Shown here in pieces: positions 57,274-64,000 of a DNA stretch of 64,000 bases. The stretch comes from an uncultured Pelagibacteraceae bacterium (GTDB taxonomy: Bacteria; Pseudomonadota; Alphaproteobacteria; Pelagibacterales; Pelagibacteraceae). Below the pieces are notes generated by a model, which did not search any database, was not told the DNA's origin, and was given only the letters and a program-made list of their open reading frames with translations. The position numbers and the translations under genes were made by a program. The stretch covers positions 86,679-150,678 of the forward strand of contig CACFCI010000001.1 in the NCBI GenBank assembly GCA_902564785.1, read 5' to 3'. Numbering within the stretch: position 1 is the first letter of the stretch; each line of letters opens with the position of its first letter.

Positions 57274-58179
57274 ATGATAAAATTTAAAAATTCAGGAATT
57301 ACACCAGAGAATATTTATAAAAAGAGAAGATCTTTCATTAAATCTATAGGTCTTGGTGCAAGCACATTAGCAATGTCTACTATACCTTTTGTAAATAAAT
57401 CTTTAGCAAGTGAGAGAGATAAATTAACAAGTTATAAAGATATTACGACTTATAATAATTATTATGAGTTTGGAACATCAAAGAGTGATCCTTATAGAAA
57501 TTCTCAAATATTTAAAACAAGTCCTTGGGATATAGCTATTGAGGGTGAAGTTGAAAAACCAATAAAATTATCTATGGAAGAAATCTCAGAAATGTTTATT
57601 TCTGAGGAAAGAATATATCGATTAAGATGTGTTGAGGGTTGGTCTATGGTTATTCCATGGATGGGTTTTTCTTTAAGTAAATTACTATCAAAAGTAAATC
57701 CAACTAATAAAGCAAAATTTGTTGAATTTGAAAGTGTATATGACCCTGCACAAATGAAAGGTCAAAGATACCCTGTTTTAAACTGGCCTTACAATGAAGG
57801 TTTAAGAATTGATGAAGCCATGCATCCTTTGACAACAGTTGTGACAGGTTTATATGGTAAAAAACTGCCTAATCAAAACGGAGCACCACTAAGAATTTTT
57901 ATTCCATGGAAATATGGTTTTAAAAGTGCAAAAGCTATTGTTAAAATAAAATTTGTCGAAAACATGCCTACCTCATCATGGATGTGGGCTTCACCTAGAG
58001 AATATGGATTTTACTCAAATGTTAATCCTAATGTTGATCACCCAAGATGGTCACAAGCAACTGAAAGAATAATAGGCGAAGGTGTTTGGGCACCTAGAGT
58101 AAAGACCTTAATGTTTAATGGTTATGGAGATGAAGTTGCAAGTCTCTATAGCGGTATGGATTTAAAAAAAAATTTCTAA
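57274..58179 (+). CDS. msrP: Protein-methionine-sulfoxide reductase catalytic subunit MsrP (YedY)
   Basis: Tat motif KRRSFIKSIG, YRLRCVEGWSMVIPWMGF (Mo-ligand Cys), GAPLRIFIPWKYGFKSAKAIVKIKF. Confidence 0.94.
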   Translation: MIKFKNSGITPENIYKKRRSFIKSIGLGASTLAMSTIPFVNKSLASERDKLTSYKDITTYNNYYEFGTSKSDPYRNSQIFKTSPWDIAIEGEVEKPIKLSMEEISEMFISEERIYRLRCVEGWSMVIPWMGFSLSKLLSKVNPTNKAKFVEFESVYDPAQMKGQRYPVLNWPYNEGLRIDEAMHPLTTVVTGLYGKKLPNQNGAPLRIFIPWKYGFKSAKAIVKIKFVENMPTSSWMWASPREYGFYSNVNPNVDHPRWSQATERIIGEGVWAPRVKTLMFNGYGDEVASLYSGMDLKKNF

Positions 58180-58185
58180 ATTAAA

Positions 58186-58767
58186 TTGAGTAGATATTCT
58201 AAAACTTTAGTTTTTTTTCTCTCTCTTTGGCCAATTTATGTGATTTCCTATCAAATAATTTTTAATAAATTAGGTCCAGAGCCTGTTGATAGAATCATAA
58301 ATCACTTTGGAGAATGGACTTTGATATTTATTCTTTTAACTCTTTCAATGACACCGCTTAAGAAAATCACAAAATCAGCAGAGTGGATCAAGTTTAGAAG
58401 GATGCTTGGTTTGTTCACTTTTTTTTATGCATCTATTCATATGTTAAGTTATGTTGGTCTTGATTACAGATTTGATTTTGAGCCATTGATAAACGATGTC
58501 TTAAAAAAGAAGTTTATCTTTATTGGATTTTCAGCTTGGCTGTTATTAATCCCACTTGCTGTAACTTCATCTGAGAGAATGGTTAGACTATTAAAACAAA
58601 ATTGGAAAAAAATTCATAGATTAATTTATATAATTGGGGTTTTTGGCGTACTTCATTATATTTGGCTATCAAAAACGATATTTTTCAAACCACTTATATT
58701 TTTAATTATTTTAGTAATTCTTTTACTTTTTAGAATTAAAATTACTAGATCAGCTTCTAAAATCTGA
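58186..58767 (+). CDS. msrQ: Protein-methionine-sulfoxide reductase heme-binding subunit MsrQ (YedZ); TTG start
   Basis: Multi-TM; RRMLGLFTFFYASIHMLSYVGLDYRF, WKKIHRLIYIIGVFGVLHYIWL heme His; downstream of msrP. Confidence 0.92.
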   Translation: MSRYSKTLVFFLSLWPIYVISYQIIFNKLGPEPVDRIINHFGEWTLIFILLTLSMTPLKKITKSAEWIKFRRMLGLFTFFYASIHMLSYVGLDYRFDFEPLINDVLKKKFIFIGFSAWLLLIPLAVTSSERMVRLLKQNWKKIHRLIYIIGVFGVLHYIWLSKTIFFKPLIFLIILVILLLFRIKITRSASKI

Positions 58768-59325
58768 GGCTTTATCAAAATCTTTAAAAGATTTAATACT
58801 CATAGTTTTAATAAAATTTGTTCTATTTTTGAGCCTTTTAACCATAAATTTTGCTCCAAACTGACCTTTAATATTTTTAAATTTTTTTATTAAAGAACTG
58901 TCAAAACCAGTAGGATTACCTACTCTAGTTTTATATTTTAAAGCATGTATTAAAAATTTTTTAGAATTTATAGATCTACAAATTTTATTTATATCTGATT
59001 GTTTAACAAATGGCATATCAGACTGAGCTACAATAAAGCCCTTGTCGTTTTTAGATATTTTTTTTAATCCTATTTTTATAGAAGAGGCCATCCCTTTTTT
59101 GTAATTTTTGTTGTAGGTAAAAATAATTTTTTTATTTTTTTTTATTATTTTTTTCAGTTCTTTGTGTTGATGACCAAGAACTATAATAATTTTGTTTACT
59201 TTACTTTTTGTTAATACATTTAATGAATAATTTATTAACGGTTTATTTTTATATAACTTAATAAGTTTATTTTCTGACTTCATTCTTTTTGATTGGCCAG
59301 CTGCAAGTAATATTGCTTTAATCAC
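58750..59325 (-). CDS. MobA/MocA-like molybdenum cofactor nucleotidyltransferase
   Basis: AILLAAGQSKRMKSENKLIKLYKNKPLINYSL, AQSDMPFV; adjacent to XdhC and Cox genes. Confidence 0.88.
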   Translation of the reverse strand: MIKAILLAAGQSKRMKSENKLIKLYKNKPLINYSLNVLTKSKVNKIIIVLGHQHKELKKIIKKNKKIIFTYNKNYKKGMASSIKIGLKKISKNDKGFIVAQSDMPFVKQSDINKICRSINSKKFLIHALKYKTRVGNPTGFDSSLIKKFKNIKGQFGAKFMVKRLKNRTNFIKTMSIKSFKDFDKASDFRS

Positions 59326-60002
59326 TTTTTATAAGTTTCTGATACTAATTGAGCTATAATAGATAAAGCAATTTCTGGAGCAGATTTACCACCAAGCTTA
59401 ATTCCAATTGGTCCGTGAATTGAATTAATTTCATCATTAGTAAATCCAGCTTCGGCTAATCTTTGACATCTGTTTTCATGAGTTTTTTTACTACCAAGTG
59501 CTCCAATATAATAAAATTTATTTTTTAATGCGTATTGCAAAGCAGGATCATCTATTTTTGGATCATGTGTTAAAGCTATTAAGGCTGTACTTGAATTTGT
59601 TTCAATTTCTTCAAAAGCTTCTTTTGGCCACTTGTTAATAACTTTAATATCAGGAAATCTTTGCTCAGATGCAAAATATCCTCTTGGATCTATAATACTA
59701 ATCTCAAAATTTAAACTTTTTGCAAAATCAACTAAATATTGTGCAATATGTACAGCACCAACAATAATTACTTTTATTGGTTTTATATAAGTTTCAACAA
59801 ATATCTCTGAATTTTCTATAACCCCGTTTTTTTTTGATTTAAAAAAATTTTCTATTTCAACAGCGTATTTTGAAAATTCTCCTTTTGGAGAAGTGCCAGG
59901 TAAATAAATTTCACTATCACCATTTTCTAAATTTGTAAGTATTGCAAACTCAGTTTTTGATGATTTTTTTTTTAATATTTCTTCGAGTGTTTTAATTTTC
60001 AT
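59322..60002 (-). CDS. XdhC family protein, Rossmann (C-terminal) half
   Basis: VIIVGAVHIAQYLVDFAKSLNFEISIIDPRGYFASEQRFP, LTHDPKIDDPALQYALKNKFYYIGALGSKKTHENR, HGPIGIKLGGKSAPEIALSIIAQ. Confidence 0.92.
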   Translation of the reverse strand: MKIKTLEEILKKKSSKTEFAILTNLENGDSEIYLPGTSPKGEFSKYAVEIENFFKSKKNGVIENSEIFVETYIKPIKVIIVGAVHIAQYLVDFAKSLNFEISIIDPRGYFASEQRFPDIKVINKWPKEAFEEIETNSSTALIALTHDPKIDDPALQYALKNKFYYIGALGSKKTHENRCQRLAEAGFTNDEINSIHGPIGIKLGGKSAPEIALSIIAQLVSETYKK

Positions 60003-60331
60003 TAGTGTATTTGCTCAATATATACCGCTATTTCTCCACCACATGCTAGACCCACTTCCCAGGCGCTCTCGTTCGAAACTTTAAATTCTATTTTTTTACA
60101 AGGTTTGTTGTCTTTAATTAACGATAGACACTCACTTACAACTGCAGACTCCACACATCCACCAGAAACTGAACCTGAAAAATCTCCTTTTTCGTTCACA
60201 ATCATTCTGCTACCAACTTGTCTAGGTGATGATCCCCAGGTTTGAATTACAGTTGCTAAAACTACTTTTTGATTAGCTTTGATCCAATCTTTAGCTTCGT
60301 CTAATATTTTCTCATCAAATGAATTTTTCAT
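60002..60331 (-). CDS. XdhC/CoxI N-terminal-type domain protein (separate polypeptide)
   Basis: LATVIQTWGSSPRQVGSRMIVNEKGDFSGSVSGGCVESAVV. Confidence 0.92.
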   Translation of the reverse strand: MKNSFDEKILDEAKDWIKANQKVVLATVIQTWGSSPRQVGSRMIVNEKGDFSGSVSGGCVESAVVSECLSLIKDNKPCKKIEFKVSNESAWEVGLACGGEIAVYIEQIH

Positions 60332-60352
60332 CTGATAAAATATAGTTTTTAA

Positions 60353-61138
60353 CTAACAAGCATCAACGGCTTTTTTAGCCTGAGTGACAACTAAACTAGC
60401 TCTAAAATCTGCAGAAGCATGCATATCAGAATTCATTTCTGAACTATCTAGATCCATTCCATCTATTGAAGAAGAAGAAAAATTACCCGATAAAGCTTTC
60501 GACATTTCTTTATCGTTATAAACACATGATTTTGCACCGGTAACTGCAACGTTTACATCTCCTTTATGTTTAGCCACATATACTCCAACGATTGCATATC
60601 TAGATGCAGGATTAGGATGTTTTTGATAGCTAGATTTTTCTGGTATTTGAAATTCTATAGCTTCTATTAACTCACCCTTTTTTAAAGCTGTCTCGAACAT
60701 TCCTTTAAAAAACTTTGCCGCTTCAATTTTTCTTTCATTCGTATGTATTGTTGCGTTTAAAGCAATACAGGCTGATGGATAATCTGCTGATGGATCATTA
60801 TTTGCTATTGACCCACCTATCGTTCCTCTATTTCTAACTTGAGGATCACCAATTCCTTCAGCCAAACTAGATAATGATGGAATTGCTTTTTTTACATCTT
60901 TAGAATTTGAAACTTCAACATGTTTAGTTGCAGCTCCTATTGTAATTGACTTCCCACTTACTTTTATACCACTTAATTTTTTAATATTTTTTATATCAAT
61001 TAAATCTTTGTAAGTAGCTAATCCTAATTTCATAGAAGGAATAGTAGTCATTCCTCCTGCTAAAAAAGCAGAACTAGATGAAGCAAGTTTAGATGCCTCT
61101 TTACTATCTTTTGCTGAATGATAATTAAAATCTTTCAT
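60353..61138 (-). CDS. coxM: FAD-binding medium subunit of Mo hydroxylase (CoxM family)
   Basis: LAGGMTTIPSMKLGLA, VRNRGTIGGSIANNDPSADYPSA. Confidence 0.93.
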   Translation of the reverse strand: MKDFNYHSAKDSKEASKLASSSSAFLAGGMTTIPSMKLGLATYKDLIDIKNIKKLSGIKVSGKSITIGAATKHVEVSNSKDVKKAIPSLSSLAEGIGDPQVRNRGTIGGSIANNDPSADYPSACIALNATIHTNERKIEAAKFFKGMFETALKKGELIEAIEFQIPEKSSYQKHPNPASRYAIVGVYVAKHKGDVNVAVTGAKSCVYNDKEMSKALSGNFSSSSIDGMDLDSSEMNSDMHASADFRASLVVTQAKKAVDAC

Positions 61139-61145
61139 AAACCTC

Positions 61146-63521
61146 CTATGCTGCTTTTGCGTTAGATTTTTTTAAATTTTTACAAGCCTTCCACACTTTT
61201 TCAGCTGTAGCTGGCATAGTAACCTCTTGTCCACCTAAGGCATCAATTACAGCATTCATCACAGTAGGTGGAGCTGCTATTGCTCCCGCTTCTCCACAAC
61301 CTTTAACTCCTAAAGGATTTGTGGTTGCATGCGTACAAGTATAACCAATGTTAAACTCAGGAAAATTATCTGCACGCGGCATTGTATAGTCCATATAAGA
61401 TCCTGTCATCAACTGACCTGTTTCATCATACTCTGCATTTTCATACAATGCTTGACCTATGCCTTGAGCAAGACCACCGTGAACTTGTCCTTCAACAACC
61501 ATTGGATTAATTATTCTTCCAAAATCATCACAAGCTGTATATTTTTCAAGCTTAACATGTCCTGTTTCAGGGTCTATCTCAACTTCAGCGATATGTGTTC
61601 CTGCTGGGAAAGAAAAGTTTGAAGGATCATAAAAAGAAGTTTCTTTTAAACCAGGCTCATCACCCTCTGGCAATGGAGATTTCATTTCATCTCTTACACC
61701 AGGTAAATAACAAGCAAAAGCTACTTCTCCTATTGTTTTCTTTTTATTTGATTTAGAAACAATAAATTCTCCTTTGAACTCAACATCTTCTGGATTTGCC
61801 TCTAACATTTTAGCTGTAACTCTTTTACCTTTTTCAACTATTTTTTTACAAGCATTTACAATAGCAATACCACCAACAGCTAAAGATCTTGAACCGTATG
61901 TTCCCATACCGAATGTTCCTTTGTCTGTGTCGCCATGAACTATATCTATATTTTCTATTGGAACACCTAATTCATCCGCTGCTATTTGAGCAAAAGTTGT
62001 TTGGTGACTTTGTCCATGACTATGTGAACCTGTGTAAACAGTCACTTGTCCAGTTGGATTAAATCTAACCTCAGCAGATTCCCATAATCCAACTCCACAT
62101 CCTAAAGACATTACAGCAGCTGAAGGAGCAATACCACATGCTTCAAAATATGAGGTAACACCTATTCCTCTAAGTTTTCCTTTAGCTTCAGACTCTTTTC
62201 TTCTGGCCTCAAAACCTTTATAGTCTGCCATCTGTTTTGCCTTTTCCATTCCAGCAACATAATCACCAGAATCTACTGTATGAACTAAAGTTTGTTTAAA
62301 AGGAAATGCTGTGGGGAAGTTTTTTATTCTAAGTTCAGTTTTATCTATTCCCAATTCCATTGAAGCTTTTTCAACTAATCTTTCAATAGTATATGTAGCC
62401 TCTGGTCTTCCTGCGCCTCTATAAGCATCTACTGGAGCTGTATTTGTATATACAGCTTTGACATTTGTATAAGCTGCTGGAATTTCATAAACTCCAGTTG
62501 CACAAGGTCCAAATAAATAAGTTGGTGTCACTGTACCAAATACTCGAGCATAAGCTCCAAGGTTTGCTATGGTCTCATTTTTAAAACCAAGAAACTTTCC
62601 ATCTTTAGTAACTGCTAATTCTGCATGAGTAACATGATCTCTTCCATGAATGTCAGTTAAAAAAGATTCTGACCTTTCTGCAACCCACTTAATAGCTCTA
62701 TTAATTTTTTTAGCTGCCCAGCTACAAACAATATCTTCGTTATAGACATTTATTTTAGAACCAAAACCACCACCAACATCTGGAGCTACAACTCTTAACT
62801 TGTGTTCAGGAGCTACATTTCCAAAAGCAGACATTATCAATCTTGATAAATGTGGATTTTGACTTGTAGTGTATAAAGTGATCTCTTCAGATGCTGCATT
62901 GTAATCAGCAACACATGCTCTTGGCTCCATTGCATTTGGAATTAATCTATTATTAATGATATCAATAGAGATTACTTTATCAGCCTTATCAAATGCTTCT
63001 TTAACTTTTTGTCTATCGCCTAATAACCAGTCAAAACAAAGATTTTTATCGATGCCTTCATGAATAGTATCTCCATTCATAGCATCTGCAGTACTTGTGA
63101 CTGCTTTTAATACTTTGTAATCAACTTCAACTTTTTCTGCAGCTTCTTTTGCTTCTGCTAAACTTTCAGCAATTACAACTGCAACAGGATCTCCAACAAA
63201 ATTTACATTATCTTTAGCTAGCGGAGGGTTTCCAGGACATTTCATTTCTGTACCGTCTTCACTTCTGATTGCCCAACCCGCAATTAAACCTCCAATTTTA
63301 TCATCTGCTATTTCTTTGCCTGTAAGTATGCTTACTACTCCTGATGATTTTAAAGCTTTATCGATGTTTATTTTTTTAATGGATGCTCTTGCGTGCGGTG
63401 ATCTAACAAAAATCGCGTAAGTTTGATTTGCTAAATTAATATCTGCTGTATATCTGCCTTTACCAGTTAAAAATCTTTTATCCTCTTTTCTCTCAACCCT
63501 AGAACCTACTAAACTTGCCAT
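61146..63521 (-). CDS. coxL: Molybdopterin large subunit of Mo hydroxylase (form II CoxL family)
   Basis: RKEDKRFLTGKGRYTADI, VGGGFGSKINVYNEDIV, VDAYRGAGRPEATYTIERL, GVKGCGEAGAIAAPPTVMNAV. Confidence 0.95.
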   Translation of the reverse strand: MASLVGSRVERKEDKRFLTGKGRYTADINLANQTYAIFVRSPHARASIKKINIDKALKSSGVVSILTGKEIADDKIGGLIAGWAIRSEDGTEMKCPGNPPLAKDNVNFVGDPVAVVIAESLAEAKEAAEKVEVDYKVLKAVTSTADAMNGDTIHEGIDKNLCFDWLLGDRQKVKEAFDKADKVISIDIINNRLIPNAMEPRACVADYNAASEEITLYTTSQNPHLSRLIMSAFGNVAPEHKLRVVAPDVGGGFGSKINVYNEDIVCSWAAKKINRAIKWVAERSESFLTDIHGRDHVTHAELAVTKDGKFLGFKNETIANLGAYARVFGTVTPTYLFGPCATGVYEIPAAYTNVKAVYTNTAPVDAYRGAGRPEATYTIERLVEKASMELGIDKTELRIKNFPTAFPFKQTLVHTVDSGDYVAGMEKAKQMADYKGFEARRKESEAKGKLRGIGVTSYFEACGIAPSAAVMSLGCGVGLWESAEVRFNPTGQVTVYTGSHSHGQSHQTTFAQIAADELGVPIENIDIVHGDTDKGTFGMGTYGSRSLAVGGIAIVNACKKIVEKGKRVTAKMLEANPEDVEFKGEFIVSKSNKKKTIGEVAFACYLPGVRDEMKSPLPEGDEPGLKETSFYDPSNFSFPAGTHIAEVEIDPETGHVKLEKYTACDDFGRIINPMVVEGQVHGGLAQGIGQALYENAEYDETGQLMTGSYMDYTMPRADNFPEFNIGYTCTHATTNPLGVKGCGEAGAIAAPPTVMNAVIDALGGQEVTMPATAEKVWKACKNLKKSNAKAA

Positions 63522-63541
63522 TTTCTTTCTCCTCCTTAAAA

Positions 63542-64000
63542 TTACATTTTCGTTGCTGCTTCTTTAACTGCTGCAACAATATTTTGATAACCAGTACATC
63601 TACAAATATTTCCCTCTAACCAATCTCTAATTTCTGTATCTGATGGTTTTTTATTTTTTTGTAAAAGATCAACTGCGCTCATAACCATTCCTGGAGTACA
63701 AAAACCACACTGTAAGCCATGAAGTTTTTTAAACGCTTCCTGCATTGGATGCATTTTTCCATTTGTTTCTAAACCCTCAATTGTTGTAACTTTTGATCCA
63801 TTAACGTCAGCTGCTAAAGCCGTACAACTTTTTAAAGAATTTCCATCAACATGAACTACACATGCTCCGCATTGACTAGTGTCACATCCAATATGTGTAC
63901 CTGTTAACTGTAAATGCTCTCTTAAAAATGTAGATAGTAAAGTGTTATCTGAAGCCTCTTTTTCGACTTTTCTTCCATTAACTTCTAGTGAAATTTTACC
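63542..64000 (-). CDS. coxS: 2Fe-2S small subunit of Mo hydroxylase (CoxS family), 5' end cut by window edge
   Basis: My translation of the minus strand to 64000 stays open: [53 protein letters not shown]...; the C-terminal half has CGFCTPG and CRCTGY. The ORF track started only at an internal Met (63754). Confidence 0.93.
   Translation of the reverse strand, partial: GKISLEVNGRKVEKEASDNTLLSTFLREHLQLTGTHIGCDTSQCGACVVHVDGNSLKSCTALAADVNGSKVTTIEGLETNGKMHPMQEAFKKLHGLQCGFCTPGMVMSAVDLLQKNKKPSDTEIRDWLEGNICRCTGYQNIVAAVKEAATKM

Noticed and set aside
61146-63521. Canonical aerobic CO dehydrogenase (form I)
   Set aside because: Active-site loop is AYRGAGR, lacking the form I Cys, and gene order is S-L-M.
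1-64000. CRISPR arrays, tRNA/rRNA genes, prophage or IS elements, toxin-antitoxin or defence genes
   Set aside because: No regularly spaced repeats, no cloverleaf or rRNA motifs recognised, and no transposase, integrase or defence-like proteins in the ORF track. An Infernal/tRNAscan run would be needed for certainty.

Overview
AT-rich, gene-dense bacterial chromosomal segment that looks like a streamlined marine alphaproteobacterium (SAR11/HIMB59/AEGEAN-169-like; the taxonomy is inferred). I see about 68 protein genes and no tRNA, rRNA, CRISPR, IS element or phage gene. From 1 to about 54.5 kb the window is almost entirely carbohydrate and organic-acid uptake and catabolism: four sugar ABC transporters, one tripartite tricarboxylate transporter (TTT), one TRAP transporter, six Gfo/Idh/MocA oxidoreductases, three SDRs, three D-2-hydroxyacid dehydrogenases, IolD/IolE/IolG-type inositol enzymes, DhaK/DhaL, PdxA-like, ribokinase, FucU-like and ROK kinase proteins. 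From about 54.6 to 64 kb it is a molybdenum-cofactor region: moaA-C-D-E, msrPQ, a MobA-like transferase, split XdhC, and a CoxS-L-M hydroxylase with the form II AYRGAGR motif. The best candidate for an undescribed system is 22.1-27.7 kb. There a bacterial homolog of human C11orf54/PTD012 (DUF1907) is grouped with a MarR-type regulator, a PanB-like protein that appears to have lost the canonical metal ligands, a ketopantoate-reductase-like protein lacking the usual pantoate-contacting Asn residues, an HpaI-type aldolase and an aldehyde dehydrogenase. Other notable observations: an intrinsic terminator inside the first codons of tctB, a 26-bp-arm hairpin ending at the moaA start codon, a ROK kinase without its zinc cysteines, a di-heme peroxidase gene with no canonical start codon outside an antisense overlap, and only one recognisable transcription factor in 64 kb.
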